A model generated the notes under the pieces. It saw only the letters and a list, made by a program, of their open reading frames with translations. It ran no database searches and was not told where the DNA came from. Below, piece by piece: positions 27,101 through 38,700 of a DNA stretch of 64,000 nucleotides. Origin of the DNA: Doris montereyensis (lineage: Eukaryota; Mollusca; Gastropoda; Nudibranchia; Dorididae); NCBI GenBank assembly GCA_037039925.1, contig JAXRKP010000403.1, positions 199,501 through 263,500 of the forward strand. Direction: 5' to 3'. Numbering within the stretch: the stretch's first letter is position 1; each line of letters opens with the position of its first letter. Position numbers and translations under genes: made by a program.

Positions 27101-30100
27101 TGATACCGCTTACAGGCTTTGTATTACTATTAACTACGAGAACTAGCACTGTAGGTTTTCAGTGCTTTTAACAAATTTGTATTATGTATTTTCATTTTTA
27201 ACTTATATGAAGATTTATTTAACATTGGTGATTAAATTGCTGATCTGTCAGGGAGGAAACTATCCTGTATGTCTGTATAGTAAATCCGCCCTGATGACCA
27301 TGAAACAACTTTTTTGAAATTGCATGTTCTGTCATAGAAAATAAAATTACTCTCAGATTATATAATGTATTAATAGTATCAAAATAGCATTCAAATTCAA
27401 CAATGGTTGATCTATCAAATGTCACAAAATCGCAATATCAATATTTTGACCCCATACTTATTATTAGGATCTTCTGACAATTTAATATGAAACATTATGA
27501 TGATGACACAAGTATTCTTAGACCTTTTCAATGTGAAGATTATACAAAGAAAACTTTTTGTATAAAGAAAGAGGCCAACGTCAATATCTTTGTCTTAAAT
27601 ATACTGACATTTCCAATAGCAAAGCACAGGTCAAGTACAGCTTATATATCCAATACTTACTAGCACATAAATTGAGAGATCCTATAATGCCAAATCCCAA
27701 TCGGAACTTTGATATGGGTGGTTGTCTGCAAAAAAAAGAGAGAAAAACATTAAACCACCCTTGAATTTTTGTTAAAGATAGTTTCTCACTCAGATAATCA
27801 TATTTCAATTCAAGGGTCATGTAATGATAAGAATAATAACCAAATTAGCAATTTAAAGAAGATTGTGCACCATCTTCCTCATGACTAATGGAGCTGTCCT
27901 GAAAAGTTATGTGTATTACTCTATGGGTAGTGTAAACCTTGCTTCTGACTTTCAGCTCTGTATGCAGATACGATTTGAAAATAAAATAAGTAAACACGTT
28001 CTATAATAAAAGCCTGTGCTGAATTTAAAGATTGTTGTTTTAAAAGCAAGAACAAATAATAGGTATGAAATCTTCCTAACAAAGTTCCTTACTCTGTTTC
28101 TCTGCGACTTTTCCTCTCTCTCTCTCTCTCTCTCCAGGTCAACAAAATAATTGGTAATTGAATATTTATATTAAGTGTATAAAATCTTACTACCATGGTT
28201 TCTGTTTATCTTTTTATCTACCACTACCATCTTTCTCCACCTCTGTCTGTCTGTCTGTTCGCTGTCTCTTACTTTCTAAAGCACATTTTCTCTCACTCTT
28301 TCATTCTTTCTGTCTCTCTCCGTTTATCTCTTCTCTGTTCTTTATATTTGTTATACAAACACAGCGTAGCCAAGTCTTAAAAGGGATTTTTACTTTTTTT
28401 TTTTATCTTTCCTTGTTTATTTTTGTTTAGCCACGACCAACTTACATACTATGTAAAGATGAATGTAAATATGCTCTGGGAACAAACCGTTCTATCCATT
28501 GGCCCTATGTAAAGCAAATGTCAAAGGAAAACTTACGCTTTTCTCTTGCTGACAGCTCCCCAGACTATGGCTAAGCCTAGAGCAGATAAATTGAGAGCCT
28601 GAATTAGCTTCAAGCCCATAGTTTCACCTTCCTGAAGGGGAATGACAGTCATGACACTTTTCTCCCATTCAGGCACTTCTCGATTTTTTCTGACTCTTTG
28701 AATTCCTCTCGCATCTTTTGTACATATTCTTCTTCTTGCTGTTTTTTGTATTCAGCTTGTTGACGTTGTTCTTCTAAAATCACTCCTCTGGCCGCATAAT
28801 CTCTTTCTTTGCTTCATGGAAATATCCTGCAAAATAAAAATAATTGCACATACATGTATATATTTTGATACCGTTTGCAATAACAAAAATGTATAAGAAA
28901 AAAGATGAAAAACAATCATAATTATCTACAATCCCTTCACTGAGAATCATATGATCAGGTGATTACTCTTGATAATTCACAGAGCATATCATGAAATATG
29001 TTTTGTATTATAAGAGAAAATGTGTCCATTCATTTGTACATATTTATAACCTTTTCATAATATAATTCATTCATTTCCCGGCAGGCATATCGAGTAAGCC
29101 ATGCAACATACTAGTAAAGACAAAGAATGAGGCAAGGGGCGTGTATATGTGTCCAGGAGCATAGAAAATGTACTTCAAAAGCAGTCAAATATCAGAAATG
29201 TGTCACTGTGACTGTTACAACAAAAGTTTATTTTTGTTCTCTTTTCAGATAATATCTTTCTTTTCTACTTTTTTCTCTTAGGAATCAGCTCACATTGCTA
29301 AACCTCCAAGTTTAATGATAAAATGCATGAATAGATTGATGGCTGTTAGTGTCATCACTTACCCTTATAAAATCAAATCTGAAAAAACCTTCTCTTGAGC
29401 TCTGAAAATAGAAGAAAATATTAAAAGAGATGAATTTGGATGAAAAGAATTGAGGATGGACCAATTTCCATGGCTTCATTCACATTAGCTGGCTCGGATT
29501 AAGGAGGATTTCTTGAAAAAATGTATTCATTTACAAATAAGTACATGTACTATAAACAATTTCCTCACTACAAATGGCTTGGTTTTGACCAGTAAGTTAA
29601 CACCTGGCCCAATCATGTGAGGAGAGCACAATTTTAAAAACATTTCCTATAGTTAAGAAATATCTTGAAACTTTCTGGTCTTGCGAACAACTCAAAACTA
29701 TGTCCTGCTACACCATCTATTGGGTCATTTAGACTTACCAAAATCAAGCGTTTAACCTCCCAATGTTACTATTTTCAATTAATATTGTAAAACTTTATTA
29801 AATGCTTAGTAGTAAAGATAAACATCGATGAAAAAAACCCAACCCAAAACCCAAACTAAATTTTTCCAGATTAGAACTTTGAATGCATTATCCTACAACT
29901 ACAAGGAATCAAAGGAAAAAAAAATTCAGTAAGATATGTATTAAAGAACACTTTTTCCATTTTAGCTGTTAGTCACTGTCATCCCATGTTTAAAGGCAAA
30001 GAATTGTGTGAATGAAAAAATATGAACTGATAAAAACTAAATTACTCTAATAAACTCATTCATGGAGTGATTTTTTAAACTTTTGAGTTGGGGTTTTATA

Positions 30101-32754
30101 ATATATATGAGAAACTGTCAAAATAGAGTCATCCTATATCATTGAAAAGTTTGTAGCGTCCTTGGTTGCCATCTTGGATTTTGACCCAATTTTCAAAATC
30201 TATCTCCTCACTTAAAACCTGTGCAGATCATTTATTTCAATCAATATCTAAAGGGTGACGTCGGTTTTCTAGATATCTGGGATAGTTTTTTTTTTTAATG
30301 ATTTTTTGAAAATAACACATATCGTTTATATGCAAAAATGGCCTTCATATTACAAATTTTTGTTCTCAAAAAGTTTACAAGATATCAAAAAAAAACCTGA
30401 TGTCATTCTATTAACATTGACGAGAGGAACCTGTGTGCCAGATATTATACAAATCGGTCAGTAAATGACGGAGGAGATGGAATTTTAGTGTGAAAAAAAT
30501 ATATTTCGAGAAAAATGCAAGTAAAGAAATGAAAAGAAAATAACAAAGCAATCGCTTCAGACAGGTTGCCCTTCTTGTAGCAGCCCCCTTACTCTTTCGA
30601 CAGTCTTTGGCATTATTACTAATGTAAAGAGGATTGTAAATCTAGGTTTAGGTGTGCATTGCTGTAAAAAACAAACGTCAAAATGACAAGTTTTTTTTCT
30701 TTTTCTTCTATTCCTATACACATCAACGCGTAACGCTGGCCTCCACCTCTTATGTCATTCGACTCTGGGCCTAATTGATGTCCAGTGTTCCCGAAAGCGA
30801 ATGAACTGGTGTTGCTACATTGGCGATTATCTGCCACTAGAGGGGTTTTCACTGCCATCTTCTCAGTCAGTGTTAGGGTAATTTATGTAAATATTTTGAC
30901 TGTTTTTACCTACCCTCGCCACGAAATATTTTGTAACAAAAAAAATGTTCATCGTATGGACATTTTTTTTGCCATAAATTTGCAGATAAATGATCGTTCT
31001 ACCCCAATAAGCAAAGAACAGAAAGTCAACAGTTTGGTCCCATACTTGCCAATCCAGGTGCGCTCCCCCCAAGACAAATATTACAAAGGCTTTCTTAGTA
31101 ACACGAAACAAATATCTTCTTAATTATGCATTTAGACAATAACCTAATCAGTAGAACTCAAATAAACTTGAACAATATTCTTCCACAATTACCAAAGACC
31201 AGTCGTTGCATTTGATCATTTAGATTGCCTGAGAGGAGAGCATGTCTTGGGCAGTGTAACCAATCACAAATGTGCATTTGAATGCAGGTAACCTGGCAGG
31301 CGGTGAAAGAAGCCAAGCTAGACGACTTGGTAACAGTTTCATGAAACTTTATTGGTACTCAAAGGCCTAATACAAACATATCATACGTTTTGCGTTAAAT
31401 CAAAAGCATCAAGAAAAGACTATTACTTTAGAAGAGAATAAAATCAGTCAAAATCCCAACAGAATCAGGATCAGAAACAACAATTTTACGAGAGAAAAAA
31501 AAATTAAGGTCTAATTTTTCTTCCACTTTGTAAAATTCAAATATTTTTTATGATTTCTAAATATTTAAGTCAATCTTGGAGTTTTTGGTATCATTATTCT
31601 TATTTTTTTAACTTGAAGCCAATTATTGCATTCCTACTCCTCAATATCAAAAACATGTAGCAAGCATTTCAGCCTTTAAGTCTGAATTAATCGGCTCACT
31701 AATGTATTCCAACAGCCTTCCACTGTGACCTAACGGCTCTCGACGGTCAAAATAAAGGCAATGGTGGTTGTACAATAATAATACAGATAATAAAGATGGA
31801 TTCATAGGCCGCATCCCCACACGTGCAGGCTCACTGACTGTACATCATTTATCCCCAGCAGGGAGCATACAGTACACAAGCCTGTTGTTAGGCGCTCTGT
31901 ACTAACACTTTGACAAGATCTTTCGCTACCTATAGCTGGGTACTCATACACACCTGAGTAAGTGAGGAAAGTAGAGTGAAGTACCTTTCTTTCCTAAGAG
32001 TACAACGTTAGAAAAAAAACCCACCTGTGCCAGCCGTGGGACGAGAACTAGTGACGCCGTGATTACAAGCTTACAACACTATCGTTCAGCTACAATGCCT
32101 CATATATATATACCATAGACCAGTCGTTACATCTGATCATTCAGATTGTCTGAGAGGAGAGCATGTCTCGGGCAGTGTAACCAGTCACTGCCTTCTTTGT
32201 CATCTTTCTTCGGTTGAAAATCATAAACCAATCAGAGAGAAAAATTGAAAGTTGAGTCCTCAAGGAGTATCAGAGCAATGGGAGACTATGCAATAGCAAT
32301 AGGACAGTTTCACCCCAGAAAACGTTGATATGTTACGAAATTCAAAAGAAGGAAGTCATTGAGTATACAAGAGCTATAATCTAGATGGAGCTTAAGTTTC
32401 TTATGGAAAAAAATTGAAACACTTATCTAATGAGTCATGAGTTAATCCTCCATGTGTCATATAAATAATTATAACATTTAGATCTAGTACTAGACTAGTA
32501 GGATTTGTCTACAATAAGAGATATCTTCAACTTACATAACGCTCAATGAGTCTTTGGCGGTATGGTTCTGGAAAACCTTTGAAAAATTCTGCCACCTTGG
32601 GATCCACAAGGCATGCTTGTTTGGAAGTATTTGTTTCCGTGTGAACTCCTGCTGTTTGTGCTTTTGTTTCATTTGGTATGTTTGAATTATCTTTCACTTT
32701 CCAACTTGGGTCTTGGTTGGAGCTCTTAAAGAACCACTGTTTGATACTTTCCAT
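24020..32754 (-). CDS. Unrecognised coiled-coil membrane protein, five exons
   Basis: Five exons (32536-32754, 29363-29401, 28537-28826, 27661-27725, 24020-24174, minus strand) give about 256 residues. I do not recognise the family. Visible features: a polar N-terminal region of about 50 aa; 'VAEFFKGFPEPYRQRLIERY'; a short aromatic exon (REGFFRFDFIR); a charged coiled coil rich in Q/E/K (about residues 100-145); a hydrophobic segment around LIQALNLSALGLAIVWGAV followed by KRK; a second around FRLGFGIIGSLNLC running into CQTCAVYRLMDWG; and an acidic C-terminal tail. Two membrane passes are likely, and a mitochondrial or ER location is possible. Exon 3 carries three apparent one-base losses but its total length mod 3 still fits its neighbours. 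Each other exon is open and joins in phase. It is flanked by inverted Tigger-type elements. Confidence 0.72.
24262..24876. mobile_element. pogo/Tigger-type MITE related to the 12107 element
   Basis: The ends CAGTGGTGTCAGTCTAAGAA and (reverse complement) CAGTGGTGTCCGCCTAAGAA are flanked by TA. The 5' motif CAGTRGTGNCCGCCTAA is shared with the element at 12107. It lies in intron 4 of the unrecognised gene. No transposase frame. Confidence 0.82.
25341..25672 (-). repeat. tRNA-derived SINE family II, full-length copy
   Basis: Runs from the 'gatttgatttaccca' tail, through 'agccaagggatctttaacgt', to a minus-strand tRNA-like head with 'gtgggttcaagtcc'. It is the best preserved of five copies in the window. 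Confidence 0.78.
26010..27293. mobile_element. Nonautonomous hAT-type DNA transposon
   Basis: The left end CAGGGGCGGATTCA and right end (reverse complement) CAGGGCGGATTTA form short imperfect inverted repeats. They are flanked by 8-bp sequences ATGACTAT and ATGACCAT, one mismatch apart, as expected for a hAT target duplication. No transposase frame is visible in the 1.28-kb body. Part of the left end recurs inverted near 30900-31080. Confidence 0.72.
27661..27725 (-). CDS. Unrecognised membrane protein, exon 4
   Basis: TTTTTTTGCAG acceptor, GTAAGT donor. It encodes QPPISKFRLGFGIIGSLNLC with one base left over, which completes Ile with exon 5. Confidence 0.75.
28537..28826 (-). CDS. Unrecognised membrane protein, exon 3 (frameshifted)
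   Basis: Three frames are used in turn: YFHEAKK, then RDYAARGVILEEQRQQ..., then REVPEWEKSVMTVIPLQEGE... Each switch falls at or beside a short A or G run and is repaired by one extra base. The exon ends GC|GTAAGT, and GC plus the first A of exon 4 makes Ala. Reading through the donor would instead give a premature TAA. Confidence 0.7.
29363..29401 (-). CDS. Unrecognised membrane protein, exon 2 (39 bp)
   Basis: Microexon of 13 codons, SSREGFFRFDFIR, between CTATTTTCAG and GTAAGT. Confidence 0.65.
30870..31090. repeat. Truncated relative of the hAT-type element
   Basis: 'ataaatgatcgttctacccc' and 'gcaaagaacagaaagtcaac' match the left part of the 26010 element in inverse orientation. The outer end is not intact. 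Confidence 0.6.
31192..32205. repeat. Direct repeat pair of about 85 bp flanking a SINE
   Basis: 'agaccagtcgttgcatttgatcatttagattgcctgagaggagagcatgtcttgggcagtgtaacca' at 31198-31262 recurs with few changes at about 32118-32182. The SINE family IV copy lies between them. Confidence 0.75.
31795..32100 (-). repeat. SINE family IV, uninterrupted copy
   Basis: On the minus strand it reads a tRNA-like head (about 32040-32100), then 'cttaggaaagaaaggtacttcactct', 'actcaggtgtgtatgagtacccagctata' and 'tgtactgtatgctccctgctggggataaatgatg'. It lies in intron 1 of the unrecognised gene. Confidence 0.7.
32536..32754 (-). CDS. Unrecognised membrane protein, exon 1
   Basis: Seventy-three codons from ATG at 32754 (MESIKQWFFKSSNQDP...) to ...RQRLIERY, then a strong GTAAGT donor in phase 0. 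Confidence 0.75.
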
Positions 32755-32799
32755 TTTGTTTGAGCAAGTATATTCAAATAAAATCCAATTGTCAAATTA

Positions 32800-33640
32800 T
32801 ATAACTGTTCCAGAAATCCGGATTGGATCTATGATCATATGTTAGATCTAGATCTATGTAGTATCTAAATTCAGAGCACTCAGTACTCAGTTTTATATTA
32901 ATCAATTTAATATGTATATTCTAGATCTTATCATAGATATCATTTAAATCTAGATTAGATCTAGATGTAAATCTAGAGATATCTAGATTTTCTATCTCGA
33001 TCTAGAGGATAATAACTGAATACCCAAGCAAATTTTGAACATCAAAGTCATCAATTGAATAACATATTTCGTTCTTTTCCACACATCGACTTAAATCTAG
33101 ATGTAGATTAGATAAAGATGATCAACCCTGAGTTTCATTTCAGGTTTAGAGATGTCGAGGAACCCTTGTGTTGTGAATCATTGAATGCAAAAGCCGCAAA
33201 GCTCAGAAAATAAAGGAGTCGTGACCCGAAAGCTCACGACATTGAACTTTATTATTTCGTTTCTTCTAAAGAAACAGATTATACTTTCGCTTTCGCTTTC
33301 GCTTTTGCGTGTGTGTCTTCCATCACATTTTCTCTATAATCACAGCTAGCTCTAGATCCAGACCTAGAAGAATCTAGATAGATCTAGATTCTGTTTTACT
33401 TAGTGTAGCTGTCAATTATGTTTGAATGTAGTTCTTTACATGTAGATTTAAATTGAATTATTTTTATGAGAATGTATTGAGTTATGAACCAATTACGAGC
33501 ATGGCTGTATGGTCGGGATATCGAAAGTAGGTGGCCTGACACACAGAGTCAACAACAAAATAAAATATACCAGGTAGATCTTTACATCTACATCTTTATC
33601 CATCTAGATATCGGGATTATATGCAGTCTCAATCTAAGAT
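32800..33640. repeat. Cluster of AGATCTAGAT-type motifs
   Basis: The stretch upstream of the unrecognised gene is packed with overlapping TCTAGA/AGATCT palindromes, e.g. at 32845, 32940-33005, 33100 and 33350-33385. A (CTTTCG)n run lies at about 33284-33305. No gene is seen here. Confidence 0.7.
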
Positions 33641-33742
33641 TCTGGATCCTTTAAATGGAGTGGTAGACGTGAGATTATTGCACTAAATCCAGTCTACTAC
33701 TACTATATTAGCCGAGATATATATCAATGAAGAGTATAAATA

Positions 33743-34701
33743 CAGTCCAACTCTCTTATATTATATCGACATCGCTGGGACCACCAAATTGTGTCGATAT
33801 AAGAGGTTGTCGATGTATCGGAGCAAACAATAAAATAAAGAGACACCACCAAAAAAAAGCCATAATTGGCATAATACACAGTACATGGTACAATGTCAAT
33901 CAAAGGTAATGTGTGGCCCTAAAAAGGACCGTTTTTAAAGAGGGTGAGACGAGAGCATTGCTGGCTTCTATTTTTCTGGTGTGAAGAAATCATTGATGGT
34001 TATCTGTTTCTGTATGTAGGGAATCATTTCACACACCTTGTCTTCTGCCTGTGCAATCACATCAAAAAGTATGTGTCACCTTTAGTGTGCTGCTGAACAA
34101 AGCGCTTCAGAGTCTCAATGGCTGCTTTTGCTTCCTTGTTTGAAACAAATTCAGTTGGTAGGGCAGTCTGCTCATCTTCGTCTGACTCAGGTGAAGGCTC
34201 TTCCATCAAGTCAGCAACGATTGCTTTGATGAATATGTCATCGGTGACTTCGACATTTTCATCGATGTCAACAAAATCTTCTGGGTCTGTTTCAATCGGA
34301 GGATGTCACTGAGCCTCTCAAACAAGTCTGAAGATGGCTCACATTCTTGAGTCGGCTCGCATTGATCAGTAGATGAGGTCTTTTCATCAGTATTTTATTT
34401 GGCTTTGATAGGTCCAGAATGCAGTATTGTCTTGGTCTACAGGGTAATTTTTTCATTTGCCAATTCTTGGTTTTCACTAATCGATTTATCGGCCATCAAC
34501 GGACATTTATGTTGTCTGTAGACTGATTATTGCATGCACCGACAATATCGGGAAGTCGATATAAGGGGTTTGAGTCAATATTATGTCGATATATCAGTGC
34601 TTTCTTTACTAATAATATAAGGGAAAAAACGGGACTTTGATATGATGTTGATATGTGCAGGATGTTAATATATGCGATGTCAATATATGTGCGTTGGACT
34701 G
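33743..34701 (-). mobile_element. Tigger-type element with transposase C-terminus
   Basis: The 959-bp element starts CAGTCCAACTCTC and ends GTTGGACTG, with TA on each side. On the minus strand an acidic segment (DPEDFVDIDENVE, EEPSPESDEDEQ) and AAIETLKRFVQQH are followed, in another frame, by IQKQITINDFFTPEK and a stop. This is the layout of the C-terminal tail of Tigger/pogo transposases. The DDE catalytic core and DNA-binding domain are missing, so it cannot encode a working transposase. Confidence 0.82.
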
Positions 34702-34954
34702 TAGTAAAAGAAGTGACTGTGTAGTCTGTAATTGTAATGTAATATTTTAGTATTTATTAGAGCAAAGCTTGTTTTGATCCTTTAACCCAAGAACTGCTAT
34801 GCCTACCAATTTGTGTGAACTTTTGTTATATGCATTACCTGTGAGGCCTGCCGAATGGTGTGTGCTTTAGCACTACATTGCCTGCAAAGTTTGCTAATTG
34901 GTGTGGAGTGAATGTGGTCATGGTGTTCTCTGCATTTCTGTACAATTTTAATTT

Positions 34955-35210
34955 TTAGTAGAGGTAGGGTGGACGGCTGATGGGTACTCTTGGTCAGTGC
35001 TACTTCTTTCCATTCACTCCTTTATTCACATTATATCTTGCTATTAAATCACCATGGTGGGCAGGGAAACTTTAATGAAACCAAATAGTAGTTGTAGCTG
35101 AACTGTAGTGCTGTGAGCTTGTAATCACGATAACACCCAAGGCTGGCACAGGTGGGTTTTTTTCCCCACAAAGTTGTACTTTTAGGAAAGGTACTTCACT
35201 CTTCAATCTT
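34955..35210 (+). repeat. SINE family III and IV fragments, adjacent
   Basis: First 'accatggtgggcagggaaactttaatgaaac' (family III), then from about 35095 'gtgctgtgagcttgtaatcac ... cttttaggaaaggtacttcactct' (family IV). They abut without spacer. Confidence 0.55.
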
Positions 35211-35214
35211 TAAC

Positions 35215-35445
35215 TAAGCCAAACTAGATTCTACCTGCTTGCATCACTTCAGCAGAAGAGGTTGGTGATGCACACTAGTGGTATAACGAATTGTATTTTA
35301 CAATAGTTAATAAGGAATCATTGGCGGATGGTGGTATGATGAGTTATTTCATTGTTTTTGTATGCTGTCTGATCCGTACAAAGCTCAAAAGCTATTGGTA
35401 AGTGAGAATGATGGTATAGCAGGAGACAGTATAGCGACGATTTAG
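35215..35445 (+). repeat. Interspersed repeat 'E', copy 1
   Basis: Shares 'ccaaactagattct', 'cgcttgcatcacttc', 'ttacaatagttaataagga' and 'gagaatgatggtata' with 38080-38325 (same strand) and with 55130-55240 (opposite strand). Confidence 0.65.
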
Positions 35446-35475
35446 ATATTTCTTCCCAGAAGACCTAAAACACTT

Positions 35476-35741
35476 TTGGTATATAATATAAATATTTCCA
35501 TCAACCCAGGAGGAGTCATCAGGAGTTCCATCTCAACAGGAAATACCCGAAAGGAAGCTGTGGCAGCAAAGAATTCCAGTCAAAATGAAACTTCGTTCAC
35601 AGATTCTCCTATAAGACATCTCCTTCTAAAAGTCGTTCCCTTACAACCTGGTGACTGCCTGGGATGCAAGCTTGTTGGAACAACTGTCATGGTAGCCAGT
35701 GGAGTGATAGTACTGACTTCAGCAATAGCTGGCAGGGCAAG
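35476..35741 (+). CDS. DMAC1-like gene, first visible exon
   Basis: The frame holds from the ATG to AG|GTGAGG. The conserved part is the CLGCKLVGTT segment near the end. If 'atcaacccag' at 35500-35509 is an acceptor, coding starts at 35510 and the true start exon has not been found. Confidence 0.5.
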
Positions 35742-38700
35742 GTGAGGTTTTATGTTAAGTGAAACTCGCTATCCACCAAAATGCAGTCCACTGGTGACAA
35801 ATCATGCATTTTGGCAAAGGTGCATTTTGACGGAGTCAATGACCACAACCCACTACATGTATTTACATTCCCATTCTTGGTTGGACATTAACTCTTTCGT
35901 TTTGTTAGTTGTTTGTAATCGTTTGGTTTTTATTTGTTGTTACTTGGTTTGAGGATAAGGCCCAATTGTAGGCCTAACCTCTTTTCATAGATTGTTCATT
36001 CTTCTCTCACTCAAGACTACAGGAGGGGATGGAATGGTGGAGACATTCGGCAACTTAGAGGAATACTCCTTTATTTGTTGACACGCATGTCATAAAAGTG
36101 ACACAAGACCTTTCTGAAATTTTCTCACCATGATTAAAGAGAGAGCCGATCAGAGTGCCTGTCTGGCAGATCATCGTCGACGGCCGAGTTTGGAAGGGAA
36201 CGGGCAGAGTGACAAGAGCCGAGACAGCCAAGACTACGCATTGTCATGCGCATGTGTGCAGATAGTTAACACAGATCTAGATGACACATGAGTGGCAGAT
36301 TTTGTCACTGGGATGAAGCAAAAAGACATTGAGTTTATTTTTCACATGAATTGACTCTTAAATGCAACCAATTGAAGGCATACTTGCAAAAACATGTTAC
36401 ATTTTGGCGAAGTCAAACCAACCGTTGCATTTTGAGGTGTTAATTAGCGTTGTAAAATTTGGTGACATAAAAATATCGTGCACTATGACGAAACATGCAT
36501 TTTGGCGGCGTGCATTTTTGTGGACACTACTATATATATATGTGTAATATCAAAGGAAAATCAAAGAACATTTTTGTTTTAATTGAAGTATATTTTCTCA
36601 ATAATTTCCAGTTTTTTCAATGTTGACCCTATTATACATTGGTTGTCTCATCCTCCCAAAATTTAATATTATCTTTTTTAACCATGTGATGTGATGTGTT
36701 GATGTTGGGAGACGTTTGATCTAAATCTAATTATAAACAAACCAATGTTGGTTTTACAGTATAATCCTTTCTGCTCTACAAACATTGTGTCTTCCGTATT
36801 TGAATGTAGATACATTCTTTGATATCATGTCAAAATGGACCTTCTTAAAGGTGAAAAATGTTTTTAATTTAACAAACAAAAGATTAAATTGTCATAAAAT
36901 TTAACAATTAGGTAAAGCTCAAAGCTTCATGGTTAGGTGTTGCCTACTGTGTTCACTATTTTGTTGGTGTTAGTGGGTTATGTTTGTGCTTCCTGAAGAA
37001 AGCTCTGTTGACATCAAATAATCCACTATCTTTTGTTCTCCGTTGAAAAGCTGTTACCGCTATCAGATTTGTCTTGACCATTATTAAAAAATTTTAAGTG
37101 TTTTTAAATATGTGAAATCTTTTGTAATTTGAGTACAAATGTATCACTTACTGATATACTCAATGATTTATTTTATTTTCAGGAACCAAAATCTACGAGG
37201 ACAGAAACGTTTGATTTATAATGTTTGTGTGGAAGTCTTTTTGTCGGTATGTGATATATTTACATTTATTAGTTATTTTGTTACATCCTTTCTAAAAAAT
37301 TAATATTCAGCCAATTGATACTCAACAATACAAGATTGTTATAGATGAGATTGATAAAGACTTGATAAGGCCAGATCATATTTATTCACTGTCACTGTTA
37401 CCTGATCCGATTGCTTTCAATAAATCAGTCTCCAATTGGTTCTGTTTGTTGACTTGTACTGGCACACATATTATAACTGTGTATTGAGTAATTGATCTTT
37501 ATAACAATATACGTATACCACTCAAAAAACCTTGTTATGCTGCCAACTATTATGCTAGTGATAACAGTCTTGTTCAGTATTACAATGACAAAGATAATCA
37601 ATATTTAACAAGCCAAATAGAAATAAATGATAAATGACAAGACAGTGTTGGCCCTCTGCATGCGAAAAGGCTTTTGTAGTATTATACAGTAATATATATA
37701 TACATGTAGTAGGATCACCTGGTCTCTGATGTAGTCTAGAAAAAAATCGACAGACACACCCCCAACACAAAATGGATAAATTTTGGTTATGATATTGTTA
37801 TGAAGCATAATTCTTGACGTTCAATGGGACCCAATCATAGCCATGCTTACCCGGCCAAGCTATTATCAAGAAGACTTGATCTGGGCCTATGCCGATGCCA
37901 CTCTTCATTTGGCCGACCTAGGCCTAAGCAGTGGACGACAAACCTTAGCTCCAAACCTTCAATACTCTCATTCTAATAAACAAGAAGCCTTGTGTCACTA
38001 GTTTCAGTGTCATTTCTGTAAGTGTAAGAGTGATGCTTGTGTGTTGGTAGTGTGTGTTTGACTCTGCGATCTGTGACCAAGCCGAACTAGATTCTATTTT
38101 TACCCGCTTGCATCACTTCTCGGGGAAGGGGCTGGCGATGCATGTTGTCAGTATAAAAAGTTGTAATTTACAATAGTTATTAAGGAACTTTAATCCCAAA
38201 TCATTGGCAGATGACGGTATAACAATTTATTTCATTGTTATTGTATAGTATCAGATTCGTGCCAAAGTGAAAATCTGGCAGTAAATGAGAATGGCGGTAT
38301 AACGGGGGCTATATAACAATCCTTTTTATCCCAAAACATGCAGTGTGGTGTGGGAGAAATTTTTTGTGTGTGTTTGACTAAAGCCTATTGCAAACAAAAA
38401 GAAGAGAAATAATATAGATTGAATGGAGCAATAGATGTCAATGTCATAACTTTGTGTTCAAAACATTTTTTTCCCATACCCATTTTTCCTTTTTTCTTTA
38501 TCAGTTCCCATTTTACCTTCCACTCCAGTGTATGGGTTTGATCATTTTGAGGTTCATAAATTCATCTGTCATTAAACTTGTCAATAAATCCTACAGAACT
38601 GTAATTGTTAGGGCAAAGGATGACTATTCTTAATTAAGATCATAATTTTTCTTCTACTATAACGAAAACAATCTGAAACTGAAAGCATTTACATTTTTCC

